Assembly: GCA_020632755.1 (NCBI GenBank)
Contig: JACKEY010000008.1
Coordinates: 62,001-126,000, forward strand
Length of the DNA: 64,000 bases
DNA from: Alphaproteobacteria bacterium
GTDB lineage: Bacteria; Myxococcota_A; UBA796; UBA2385
Direction: 5' to 3'
Below, piece by piece: positions 28,083-36,901 of this stretch. The notes beneath the pieces are model-generated. The model made no database searches and was not told where the DNA came from. It saw only the letters and a list, made by a program, of their open reading frames with translations. The position numbers were made by a program, and so were the translations under genes. Position 1 is the stretch's first letter, and each line of letters opens with the position of its first letter.

Positions 28083-29378
28083 TCAGGGACAGGTCGGCGG
28101 CACCGGGTAGGTGATCACGATCTCGGCCCCCGGCGCGGGCGGGGTCTCGAAGACGACCATGTTGGCATCGGCGTCGTAGACATAGCCGCCCTCGATCGGC
28201 GCTCCGTCGACGGTGATGTCGAAGGCGTCGCTCTCGACGGGCACGGTCGACAGCGGACAGCTGCGGAAGAACAGGGTGGCCTGGTTTCCGATCTCGTCGA
28301 GCTCGGGTCCCAGGTCGCAGGTGCAGATGCTGGCGGTCACGCCGTCGAAGGCCAGGGCGACGTCGAGGTAGGCGTCGCCCGGCTGCGCCGACGACTCGGC
28401 GCCGTCGCAGGTCGTGGTGCAGCCGGTCTCGCGGTCGCCGACGATGGTCGACACGTGGACCTTGTCGCGATCGGGCTTCAGGTCTTCCAGGAAGTCGATG
28501 TAGTACGCGGCGTCCAGCCCGGACTGTTCGGGCTCGTCGCTCAGGATGACGATCTCCAGCCAGGCGTCGGGGCGGTGGAAGCCGGCGTTCTCGGCGGACG
28601 CCAGCGGCTCGCTCAGCGCGAGCTCGATGGCCGCCAGGCCGCTCTCGTCCCCCATGTCGTCGGTGCCGACGTCCAGCGCTGCGGCGAGTACAGCGACCGG
28701 GTCGGTGGTCGCCGGGGTGATGAAGGGCGGCTCGCCCTGCAGGCGCCCCGCCATGGTGGGCGTCACGATGTCGGTCGTGACGACGCCGACCTGGTAGTCC
28801 AGCGCCAGCGTGGAGAAGTGTGTGAAGAAGGCCTCGATGTCGGCGATGACACGGGCCTGCTCCTCGCCCATCGAGCCCGAGTTGTCGACGACCCACAGTA
28901 CGTCGATGGCGGCGTCGGGCTGGATGAAGGTGTCGGTGGCCGTGGCCTGGATGGCCAGTCCGCCGAGCGGCACGTCCAGCACTGGCCGGTCCGGGTCGTC
29001 GCTGACCACCTGCAGCGTGGCTTCGTCCCGCCCCTCGCCCACCGGGAGGAACCACGCGAAGACCTCGCGCTCGGCCCCGGCGGCCAGCACGCCCGACCAG
29101 GCGTCCCCGGTGATGGCCCCGTCGGTCGACCAGCTCAGGTCGTCGACGGTCAGCGGCGCCTCGCCGACGTTGCGCACGGTCAGGGTGCGCCGCGCCTCGC
29201 AGCCCAGCTCCAGGGTGCCGAAGTCCACCGTGTCGGGCACGACCTCGATCTGCGGGACGGCGCGACCCGCTTCCTCGCCCGGGGCCTTGATGGTGTAGTC
29301 GCTGCAGCCGACCAGCAGGACGGCGCAGCCGACGCCGCACACGGCCTGGCCCGCAGCAGCGGCGACCGCCCGGGTCAT
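28083..29378 (-). CDS. von Willebrand factor A domain lipoprotein
   Basis: 431 residues. Lipobox LLVGC then SDYTIKAPGEE. Residues about 45-135 form a beta-sandwich like the ASPM/SPD-2/choice-of-anchor-D type (VVPDTVDFGTLELGCEARRT). A vWA domain follows (about 150-330) with intact metal site DNSGSMG (D-x-S-x-S). The C-terminal 100 residues are Cys-containing beta strands. It should bind protein partners outside the cell through the metal site. Its ATG overlaps the stop of the VOC gene (ATGA, 29375-29378). Confidence 0.88.
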   Translation of the reverse strand: MTRAVAAAAGQAVCGVGCAVLLVGCSDYTIKAPGEEAGRAVPQIEVVPDTVDFGTLELGCEARRTLTVRNVGEAPLTVDDLSWSTDGAITGDAWSGVLAAGAEREVFAWFLPVGEGRDEATLQVVSDDPDRPVLDVPLGGLAIQATATDTFIQPDAAIDVLWVVDNSGSMGEEQARVIADIEAFFTHFSTLALDYQVGVVTTDIVTPTMAGRLQGEPPFITPATTDPVAVLAAALDVGTDDMGDESGLAAIELALSEPLASAENAGFHRPDAWLEIVILSDEPEQSGLDAAYYIDFLEDLKPDRDKVHVSTIVGDRETGCTTTCDGAESSAQPGDAYLDVALAFDGVTASICTCDLGPELDEIGNQATLFFRSCPLSTVPVESDAFDITVDGAPIEGGYVYDADANMVVFETPPAPGAEIVITYPVPPTCP

Positions 29379-29788
29379 GTGGCGAACAGCTGCCCCAGGT
29401 CCCGAAACGCCTTGAACTCGAGCGCGTTTCCGGCGGGGTCGCGGAAGAACATGGTGGCCTGCTCGCCGACCTGCCCGCGGAAGCGGATGCCCGGCGCGAT
29501 GACGAAGGCCACGCCGGCGTCCTGCAGGCGGGCAGCCAGGGCTTCCCACTGCTCCCAGGGCAGCACCACACCGAAGTGCGGCACGGGCACGTCGTGCCCA
29601 TCGACCGGGTTGTCGCCGCGATCGCCCGCACCCTCGGCCAGGTGGGCGACCAGCTGGTGCCCGAACAGGTCGAAGTCGATCCAGCGGTCGGCGCTGCGGC
29701 CTTCCGGACAGCCCAGCAGGCCGCCGTAGAACGCCCGCGCCGCCGACAGATCGTCGACCGGGATGGCCAGGTGGAAGGGGGCGGGCAT
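29375..29788 (-). CDS. VOC (glyoxalase/bleomycin resistance) superfamily protein
   Basis: 137 residues, the usual size. Two beta-alpha-beta-beta-beta units: FHLAIPVDDLSAARAFYGGL with LGC, and PHFGVVLPWEQWEALAARL with GEQATMFFRDPAGNALEF. Likely metal ligands are His near the start, His in PHFGV and Glu in NALEF. A dioxygenase-like or binding role; substrate unknown. It overlaps the next gene by ATGA and the previous one by TGATG, so the three are translated together. Confidence 0.88.
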   Translation of the reverse strand: MPAPFHLAIPVDDLSAARAFYGGLLGCPEGRSADRWIDFDLFGHQLVAHLAEGAGDRGDNPVDGHDVPVPHFGVVLPWEQWEALAARLQDAGVAFVIAPGIRFRGQVGEQATMFFRDPAGNALEFKAFRDLGQLFAT

Positions 29789-30234
29789 CAGCCGCCGCCG
29801 GCGATCAGCCCGCCGCAGCACATGCAGAACATGGCCAGGAACAGCACCAGGATGACGACGGCGTTGATGTACATGCCGCGGCGCTCGGCCGGCGGTTCCG
29901 GGATCGGCCCGCCCGAGCTGCGCGCGTCCATGTGGGCCCGGATCTGGCCGGTGGCGATCTCCATCGCTTCCTTCGTGAAGCCGAAGGGATCGAACAGCGC
30001 CATGACCATGGCCTTGAGCTCGACCTCGGTCCCGCCGCCACCGGGCTTGAACCGGGCCTCGATGGTGACCGGGTTGGTCCACCCGAAGCCCTTGCGCCAG
30101 CGCACCAGGCCGAGGGCCTCGTCGTCGTCGACGAGCTTGTACTTCTGCATGTCCCCGATGGCGTTGAGGACGAGCGCCTTCGCGCTGTCCGCGTCCATGG
30201 GGAGGGTGATCGTCTCGATGGTCTCTGCGCCCAT
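29788..30234 (-). CDS. tail-anchored protein of unknown function
   Basis: 148 residues. The soluble part (1-115) has alternating strands and helices (YKLVDDDEALGLVRWRKGFG, EVELKAMVMALFDPFGF), like a small lipid-binding or heterodimeric beta fold. One C-terminal membrane segment (about 120-145, AVVILVLFLAMFCMCCGGLI) anchors it. First gene of the trio with the VOC and vWA genes. No family recognised. Confidence 0.65.
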   Translation of the reverse strand: MGAETIETITLPMDADSAKALVLNAIGDMQKYKLVDDDEALGLVRWRKGFGWTNPVTIEARFKPGGGGTEVELKAMVMALFDPFGFTKEAMEIATGQIRAHMDARSSGGPIPEPPAERRGMYINAVVILVLFLAMFCMCCGGLIAGGG

Positions 30235-30246
30235 TCCGGCAGCGTA
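30234..30246 (-). promoter_or_regulatory. -10-like box for a leaderless transcript
   Basis: Minus strand TACGCT (30246-30241), preceded by GC, exactly six bases before the ATG at 30234. It would drive the three-gene set ending at 28083. Confidence 0.55.
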
Positions 30247-30390
30247 GCAGCGGCGGGTGGAGCGCGCCCGGCGTGACGGATCGTCGCCTGCTCGTCACCC
30301 CCGCCCGTCGCCGGACGGGGTACATGGGCCAGACCCAAGCCCGTGATCGTGTGCCCCCTCCCGGCCAGCGACGCGTCCGGAGAGGAAGAG

Positions 30391-32181
30391 ATGAGCACCG
30401 AGCCCGAGCCTGCAGAGGCCACCCCCGAGGGTGGTTCCGACGGCGACCCCCAGGGTCCGACCTTCGCCGACCTGGGCCTGCACCCGACCCTGGTCGAGGC
30501 GGTGGCGGCCCTGGGCTACGACGAGCCCACCCCGATCCAGGCCCAGGCCATCCCGATCCTGGTCGACGGCCGCGATCTGCTCGGCCTGGCCGCCACCGGC
30601 ACCGGCAAGACGGCCGCCTTCGCGCTGCCGCTGCTGCACGCCCTGCAGACCGGCAGCCGCGACGGGCGCCCCCGGGCGCTGGTGCTGGTGCCGACCCGCG
30701 AGCTGGCCCGCCAGGTCGCCCGCGCGCTCAAGGGCTACGCCCGCGAGCAGGACGTCCAGGTGCTCGAAGTCTACGGCGGCGCCAGCATGCGCCACCAGCT
30801 GCGCATGCTCGACAAGGGCGTGGACGTCGTGGTCGCCACCCCCGGCCGCGCGCTGGACCACCTGCAGCGCGGCAGCCTCGACCTGTCCGCCCTGACCCAG
30901 GTCGTCCTCGACGAAGCCGACGAGATGCTCGACATGGGCTTCCAGGAAGACCTGGAAGCGATCCTGGGCGCCACCCCGGACGGGCGCCAGACGGCCCTGT
31001 TCTCGGCCACCTTCCCCGACCGCCTGCGCGGCCTGGCCAAGCGCCACCAGACCGGTCCGGCCCGGGTCGAGATCCCCCGCACCCAGGAAGCCGAGCGGCC
31101 GCGCATCACCGAGCGGGTGCACGTCGTGCGCCGCGCCCACAAGGCCGCCGCCCTGGCCCGCGTGCTCGCGGTCGAAGCCCCCACCGCCGCGCTCATCTTC
31201 TGCCGCACCCGCGTCGACGTCGACCGGCTGGCCGAAGAGCTCGACGAAGCCGGCACCCGGGTCGAAGCCCTGCACGGCGGCCTGTCCCAGGGTGAGCGCG
31301 ACCGCGTCATGAAGCGCCTGCGCGAAGGCATCGCCGACCTGGTCGTGGCCACCGACGTCGCCGCCCGCGGCCTGGACGTGGACCACCTGTCCCACGTCAT
31401 CAACTACGACGTGCCCGACAGCCCGGAACCCTACGTGCACCGCATCGGCCGCACCGGCCGCGCCGGCCGCCAGGGCGTGGCCATCATGCTGGCCGAGCCG
31501 CGGGACCGGAACAAGGTCCGCAACATCGAGCGCACCATCAAGCGCCGCATCCCCGTGGCCGACCTGCCCGGCGTGGACGACCTGCAGGCCGCGCGCCTGG
31601 GCCGACTGGCCGACCGCATCGCCGAAGGCGTCGGTCGCATGGTGGACGAAGAAGACGACGCCGCGGACGCCGCGATGGCGCCCTACCGGTCCCTGGCCGA
31701 GGACCTGCTCGACGAAGGCGAAGCGGTCGACCTGCTCGCCGCCGCCCTGCACGCCCTGGCCGAAGCCACCGGCGAAGCCGTCGGCAACGAGCAGGAGATC
31801 CCCGACGGCCGGCGCCCGCCCCCGTGGCACAAGGAACACGACGGCGGTCGGAACCAGGGCGGCGGCAGGCCCGGCGACACGCGCGGCGGCGACGCCCGCG
31901 GCGGCGGCAAGCCCGGCGACTCGCGCGGCGGCGGACCGGGCTGGACCCGGCTGTTCGTCAGCATCGGCCGCAACGCCGGCTTGCGCCCCGGGGATCTCGT
32001 CGGCGCCATCGCCGGGGAGACGCACCTCCCCGGCAAGGCCATCGGCTACATCGACATCAAGAGCAGCTTCTCGCTGGTCGATGTGCCCACCAATGCAGCG
32101 CAGGCCGTGATCGCCGCGCTCCAGAACACGACGATTCGCGGCCGGCGGCCCACCGTAAAGGTCGATCGCTACTCGCACTGA
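30391..32181 (+). CDS. deaD: DEAD-box RNA helicase with DbpA-type RNA-binding domain
   Basis: 596 residues. All helicase motifs are present: Q motif PTPIQAQAIP, Walker A ATGTGKTAAF, PTRELARQ, TPGR, DEAD, SAT, and YVHRIGRTGRAGRQG. An acidic linker and a Gly/Arg/Asp-rich stretch (about 490-525) lead to a C-terminal DbpA-type domain (WTRLFVSIGRNAGLRPGDLV). Such proteins unwind rRNA during ribosome assembly or at low temperature. The ATG at 30391 is chosen for its GGAGAGGAAG ribosome site. The next gene is an RRM RNA-binding protein, a sensible partner. Confidence 0.93.
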   Translation: MSTEPEPAEATPEGGSDGDPQGPTFADLGLHPTLVEAVAALGYDEPTPIQAQAIPILVDGRDLLGLAATGTGKTAAFALPLLHALQTGSRDGRPRALVLVPTRELARQVARALKGYAREQDVQVLEVYGGASMRHQLRMLDKGVDVVVATPGRALDHLQRGSLDLSALTQVVLDEADEMLDMGFQEDLEAILGATPDGRQTALFSATFPDRLRGLAKRHQTGPARVEIPRTQEAERPRITERVHVVRRAHKAAALARVLAVEAPTAALIFCRTRVDVDRLAEELDEAGTRVEALHGGLSQGERDRVMKRLREGIADLVVATDVAARGLDVDHLSHVINYDVPDSPEPYVHRIGRTGRAGRQGVAIMLAEPRDRNKVRNIERTIKRRIPVADLPGVDDLQAARLGRLADRIAEGVGRMVDEEDDAADAAMAPYRSLAEDLLDEGEAVDLLAAALHALAEATGEAVGNEQEIPDGRRPPPWHKEHDGGRNQGGGRPGDTRGGDARGGGKPGDSRGGGPGWTRLFVSIGRNAGLRPGDLVGAIAGETHLPGKAIGYIDIKSSFSLVDVPTNAAQAVIAALQNTTIRGRRPTVKVDRYSH

Positions 32182-32183
32182 TC

Positions 32184-32268
32184 CATACTTCCATTCATGT
32201 CGGCCACAGGGCCGGCTGGGCCGCAGCCCCCCTCGGCTGCACACCACCGGGAACGTCCCCTCGTTCCC
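32184..32268 (+). promoter_or_regulatory. promoter and three-hairpin mRNA leader of the RRM gene
   Basis: CATACT (32184-32189) would start RNA near 32196, giving a leader of about 90 bases. It folds locally into three hairpins: CGGCC 32201-32205 with 32210-32214; GCAGCC 32223-32228 with 32235-32240; GGGAACG 32249-32255 with 32262-32268. Long structured leaders are common in cold-shock and RRM-protein mRNAs, so temperature or self-control is plausible. Confidence 0.55.
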
Positions 32269-32287
32269 AACTTCGAGAGACAGAGAC

Positions 32288-32743
<456 letters not shown>

Positions 32744-32766
32744 GCCGACCCGGCTGACCCCTCCTT

Positions 32767-32832
32767 CCCCCGCGCTTGCGGGGGGAGCCCTCCGGGGCGG
32801 ACCCCTCCCAGTCGGGAGCCGGTCCGCCCCGG
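32767..32832 (+). terminator. two hairpins after the RRM gene
   Basis: Hairpin 1: CCCCCGC (32767-32773) with 32778-32784, loop GCTT. Hairpin 2: a perfect 12-bp stem, CCGGGGCGGACC (32792-32803) with 32821-32832, whose loop holds a second 5-bp stem (CTCCC 32805-32809 with 32814-32818). No T-run follows. They probably end or stabilise the RRM transcript. Confidence 0.65.
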
Positions 32833-32846
32833 CTGCGTCTCGACGG

Positions 32847-32859
32847 TAGGCTCCGCCCA
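32847..32859 (+). promoter_or_regulatory. -10-like box for a leaderless transcript
   Basis: TAGGCT (32847-32852), preceded by GG, exactly six bases before the ATG at 32859. No ribosome site. Confidence 0.55.
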
Positions 32860-33809
32860 TGACCCGTGCCCCCGACTTCTTCCTGATCGGCGCCATGCGC
32901 GCGGGCACGACCACGCTGCACCACACGCTCGGCAGCCACCCCGACGTCTTCCTGCCCGACGCCGAGCAGTTCTTCTTCGACGGCGACGACTTCGTCGAGC
33001 ACGCCGAGGACTTCCGCGGCCCCGACGGCCGCTGGCGCCCCGTGCGCTTCGACGACCCCGCCCGACGCACCCGCTGGCATGCCGCCTTCGACGGCGCCGG
33101 CGACGCCCGGGTGGTCGGCGAGGACTCGACCACCTACCTGACCAGCACCAAGGCTCCGGCCCGGATCGCCGCCGAGCTGCCCGACGCGCGCATCGTCGTC
33201 AGCCTGCGCGACCCCGTCGCCCGCGCCTGGTCCCACTACTGGCACATGGTCCGCAGCGGCCGCATGCTGCTGCGGTTCGAAGACGCGCTGCTGTCCCAGC
33301 GCGGCACCCTGCTGCACCGCAGCCGCTACGCCCCGGCCCTGCGCCGCTGGCTGAAGCACGTCCCCCGCGAGCGGCTGCACGTCCTGATCTTCGAGTCCTT
33401 CGTCGCAGATCCCCAGGCCGAGCTCGACCGGCTGTCAGCCTTTCTGGGCCTGGACCCGCCACTGCGCCACGCCGCCCTGCCCGCCGACACCCGGCACCGC
33501 CACCAGGCCCGCCTGCCCGCGCGGCCCGCCCTGCAGCAGGCCGCCAGCTTCCTGCGCCGCCTGCCCGCCCCCTGGCGCCCGCTGCCCCTGATCGCCGATC
33601 CGACCCGCCGGGGCCCCCGGGGGCCCGCCGTGCGGCTGCTCGAGGCCCTCGCCGGCCGCGAGGTCCGGCAGGGCACCCCGGACATGCATCCGGAGACCAT
33701 GGCCCTGCTGCAGGGCGTCCTCGGCGACGACAACGCGGGCCTGGACTCGCTCATCGGCCAGCCGCTGCAGCCGTGGTGGCCGTGGTTCGAGGACGGGCGT
33801 CCGGTCTGA
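32859..33809 (+). CDS. sulfotransferase
   Basis: 316 residues. PAPS-dependent sulfotransferase fold. The 5'-phosphosulfate loop GAMRAGTTTLHHTL is at residues 11-24, and the 3'-phosphate motif VVSLRDPVARAWSHYW at about 112-127. The catalytic base is probably His in THYW/SHYW-like context or Asp/Glu in EDSTTYL. It transfers sulfate to an unknown carbohydrate or lipid acceptor. No membrane segment. It is not coupled to the lipoprotein gene that follows. Confidence 0.93.
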   Translation: MTRAPDFFLIGAMRAGTTTLHHTLGSHPDVFLPDAEQFFFDGDDFVEHAEDFRGPDGRWRPVRFDDPARRTRWHAAFDGAGDARVVGEDSTTYLTSTKAPARIAAELPDARIVVSLRDPVARAWSHYWHMVRSGRMLLRFEDALLSQRGTLLHRSRYAPALRRWLKHVPRERLHVLIFESFVADPQAELDRLSAFLGLDPPLRHAALPADTRHRHQARLPARPALQQAASFLRRLPAPWRPLPLIADPTRRGPRGPAVRLLEALAGREVRQGTPDMHPETMALLQGVLGDDNAGLDSLIGQPLQPWWPWFEDGRPV

Positions 33810-33892
33810 GGCCGGGCAATCGTCACGCGCGCCTCACCGGAAAAGCAGGCCTCCCGAGTACCCTCTCCTCGTCCCATCCCCGAGAGGTACCG

Positions 33893-36800
33893 ATGTTCGC
33901 CCTGCTCGCGCTCCTGTTCGCCTGCGCCGGAGACAAAGGCGCCGACACCGGACCGGACGGCGACACCGACGCCACGGACATCGCTGACGCAGACGCCGAC
34001 GGCGACGCCGACAGCGACACCGACACCGACACCGACACCGCTACCGACACCGACACCACGGACGAGGGCGTCTCCTCGCTCTCCGGCACCGTGGACTGCG
34101 ACGACTGCGCCCCCCAGCTCGTGATCGTGGTCTTCGCCGAGGGCGACCTCGACCCGGACAGCCTGGAAGGCGCGCCCACCGCCGACACCACCCTGACCGC
34201 GCCCGGGCCGTTCTCCTTCGACCTCGCCGCCGGCCGCTACCAGGTGCTCGCCTGGGGCGACGACGACGGCGACCACGTCCCGGACCTCGACGAGCCCCAC
34301 GATCTCAGCGACGTCATCGCGCTGTCGACCGACGTCGACGACGTGGCCCTCACCCTCTCCCGCAGCCTGCCGTACACCGACCTGCCCGACTGCGATGCCC
34401 ATGCCCTCGACACCGTCGTGGCGATGGCCCCCGTCGCCTCGGCCCCCGAGGGCGCCCTGGACGGGAGCCTCGACGAGTGGGCCGACCGAGATCCCACACT
34501 GGACGACCCGTCCCACGGCAGCGATGACTGTGGCGTGCCCACCGGCCTCGACCTGCGTGCGATCCACCTCGGGTGGGACCAGGAAGACGGCACCACCTTC
34601 GCCATCGCCACGGACACGCCGCCGGTGTCCGGCCAGGCCGTGACCGTCTTCCTGCGCCAGCGCGAGGAGGCCTTCGGCGCAGGCGAGCTGGCCCTGACCG
34701 CCCGCCACGACGGCACCGGCTGGAGCGTGGCCATCGTCGCCGACCCGACCGGCGATGCCGAGACGGTCGGCTTCGTCGACGCCTTCGTCGGAGAGGGCAT
34801 CGAGTTCCAGGTTCCCCGCGGCTACCTGGGCCATCCCCAGGGCTACCGCATGCGCGCCGTCGTCACCGAGGGCGGCGACGACGAGACGGCCTTCGTGCAG
34901 CTGGGCGCAGGCGATGCCGCCGACACCGACGGCACCCCGCGTTCGCTGGCCGGCGGCGTGCTGGTGCTGGCCGAGGGAGCATCCGAGAGCGACGCCCGCG
35001 CCGTGCTGGACGCCACTCCGGAAGCCGAGCTGCTGGAGTGGGACGAGGAGACGGCCATGGCAGAGGTCGGGCTCTCGCTGGCCGAGGCGGAGACCTGGGA
35101 GGACCGGGTCGAGGCGATCGCGCGGCTGGACGAGCTCGTGGCCGCGTGGCGGGCCGACGCGCGGGTCGAGGGCTGGATCCCGGCCGACGCCGGCGACGAC
35201 GAGGCGCTGGTCGAGGGCAACGAAGACCTGCTCGCCTACCGTGGCACCGCCGGCGAGATCGGGGCGCTGGCCTACACCACCGCCCAGGTGCAGTGGGCGC
35301 AGCAGCTGGTGGTGGACTGCCAGGCCCGAACCGATCTGGCGCCGGTCCGCATCGCACACGTCGACAGCAACATGGCCCGCGGCACGGCCAGCGTCGGCGG
35401 CCGGAGCCTGGACGACTGGTTCGCAGGGGACGTCAGCCTGCACGAGTCCTGGGCCGACATCGAAGAAGCGGGGACCAGCGGCGAGGTGAGCACGCACGGC
35501 CTGCGCACCGCCGCGGTCATCGCCGGCGCCAGCGTGGCCGAGGAGGACGGCCTGCCGACCGTGCCGGTGGTCTCGTACCACCGCGAGTCCGACCGCTACA
35601 TCGGCGACCGCAGCAGCGGCGTGCTGGCCTTCGGGGGCGTCGACCCGGCCTTCGAGTTCCCCCTCGACCTGCACCTGTGGCCCCGGGACTTCGCCAGCAA
35701 GCACAAGCGCAGCCACCTGGCGGTGACCCGCGAGGCGCTGTCGACCGACCCCGACATCGTCAACGCCAGCTGGGGGTCCTACGCGCGGGGACGGTACTGC
35801 CTGAAGGAAGGCTGCGAGTGGGTCCACGGCGGCGAAGGAGGCTGCTTCTGCGGTGGCATGCAGGTCCCCGACAAGCAGTGTGGCCAGGTCACGGGCGACT
35901 ACGCCCCCTCCGTGCCCGACTACGGCGACGCCATGAAGCGCATCGCCGCGGCCCACCCAGACACACTGTTCGTGGTGTCCGCCGGCAACCAGTGCGACGA
36001 CCTGGACGACGGCCGCTCGGCGTGGTCGCGCTTCGACGGCACCGAAGCCAACCTGCTGTTGGTCGGCGCGCAGTCGCCGGGACCGTCCACCTTCGACGTC
36101 GTGCAGGCCGGCTACAGCAACTACGACGGCGCGGTCGCCCTGTGGGCCCCGGGCTCGGTGCTCACCTGGGTGCCCAACCTGTATGTCAGCACCCCCGAGG
36201 GCAGCGACAGCTACAGCGCCACCTACACCAAGGCGCACCGCCACAACTGGCAGGTCGGCACCAGCTACAGCGCACCGCTGGTCACCGGCGTGGCCGGCTT
36301 GGTGCACGCGGTTCACCCCGACCTCTCCGCGGCTGGGCTCAAGGACCTGCTCATCGGCAGCGCCGAGTCGCTCGGCTCCGGAACCGGCGGCAACAGCCTG
36401 AGCGCCACGCGCTCCGTGGCGGCCGCGACGGTCGACCGCCTGGGGGGCACCCACGTCCTGTCCATCCAGTCGGCCACCTTCTCCGCGAGCTGCAGCGCGC
36501 TGTCGACCGGCGAGACCATCGGCAGCCGCATGGACGTCGAGTGCCTGACCTTCACCCTGACCGAAGACAGTGGCACGATCTCCGGCAGCGGCAAGCTCAC
36601 CGAGGGCGACGCCGAGAGCAGCCACGGCCTGAGCGGCCACATCGACGACGAGCTGCTGCTCTTCGACGCCACCCTGACCGGCACCGACTGGCAGCCCGGA
36701 CCCGGTCCAGCCGCCACGACGCTCAGCGCCACCATCACCCCCCTCGACGACACATTGGGCAACGCCGTCCACCTGCTGACCGACGGCACCCTGTACGGAG

Positions 36801-36901
36801 AGGTCGAGCTGCGGGACGCAGACGGGGAGATCACCGACAAGTGCACGTGGTCTGGGACCTTCACCGGCACGCTCGTCGAAGCCGAGGAGTTCGGGTGGTG
36901 A
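33893..36901 (+). CDS. subtilase (S8) family lipoprotein
   Basis: 1002 residues. A short signal ends in LLFAC, then AGDKGADTG and an Asp-Thr linker (about 20-60). A beta-rich prodomain-like region with a DOMON-like section runs to about 450. The peptidase domain spans about 480-840: catalytic Asp491 (IAHVDSN), His535 (STHGLRTAAVIAG), oxyanion Asn699 (VSAGNQ), Ser791 (GTSYSAP). All three catalytic residues are present, though the Asp and His contexts are divergent. A C-terminal beta domain follows. TACCCT (33859-33864) lies 28 bases upstream. The stop overlaps the next start (GTGA). Confidence 0.88.
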   Translation: MFALLALLFACAGDKGADTGPDGDTDATDIADADADGDADSDTDTDTDTATDTDTTDEGVSSLSGTVDCDDCAPQLVIVVFAEGDLDPDSLEGAPTADTTLTAPGPFSFDLAAGRYQVLAWGDDDGDHVPDLDEPHDLSDVIALSTDVDDVALTLSRSLPYTDLPDCDAHALDTVVAMAPVASAPEGALDGSLDEWADRDPTLDDPSHGSDDCGVPTGLDLRAIHLGWDQEDGTTFAIATDTPPVSGQAVTVFLRQREEAFGAGELALTARHDGTGWSVAIVADPTGDAETVGFVDAFVGEGIEFQVPRGYLGHPQGYRMRAVVTEGGDDETAFVQLGAGDAADTDGTPRSLAGGVLVLAEGASESDARAVLDATPEAELLEWDEETAMAEVGLSLAEAETWEDRVEAIARLDELVAAWRADARVEGWIPADAGDDEALVEGNEDLLAYRGTAGEIGALAYTTAQVQWAQQLVVDCQARTDLAPVRIAHVDSNMARGTASVGGRSLDDWFAGDVSLHESWADIEEAGTSGEVSTHGLRTAAVIAGASVAEEDGLPTVPVVSYHRESDRYIGDRSSGVLAFGGVDPAFEFPLDLHLWPRDFASKHKRSHLAVTREALSTDPDIVNASWGSYARGRYCLKEGCEWVHGGEGGCFCGGMQVPDKQCGQVTGDYAPSVPDYGDAMKRIAAAHPDTLFVVSAGNQCDDLDDGRSAWSRFDGTEANLLLVGAQSPGPSTFDVVQAGYSNYDGAVALWAPGSVLTWVPNLYVSTPEGSDSYSATYTKAHRHNWQVGTSYSAPLVTGVAGLVHAVHPDLSAAGLKDLLIGSAESLGSGTGGNSLSATRSVAAATVDRLGGTHVLSIQSATFSASCSALSTGETIGSRMDVECLTFTLTEDSGTISGSGKLTEGDAESSHGLSGHIDDELLLFDATLTGTDWQPGPGPAATTLSATITPLDDTLGNAVHLLTDGTLYGEVELRDADGEITDKCTWSGTFTGTLVEAEEFGW
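33959..34060 (+). repeat. Asp-Thr/Asp-Ala coding hexanucleotide tract
   Basis: Imperfect GACACC/GACGCC units encode the acidic linker directly after the lipidated cysteine of the subtilase lipoprotein. Confidence 0.75.

Noticed and set aside
33326..36772. A 1148-codon open frame opposite the subtilase gene
   Set aside because: No domain, composition typical of antisense high-GC frames; the plus strand has a complete protease.
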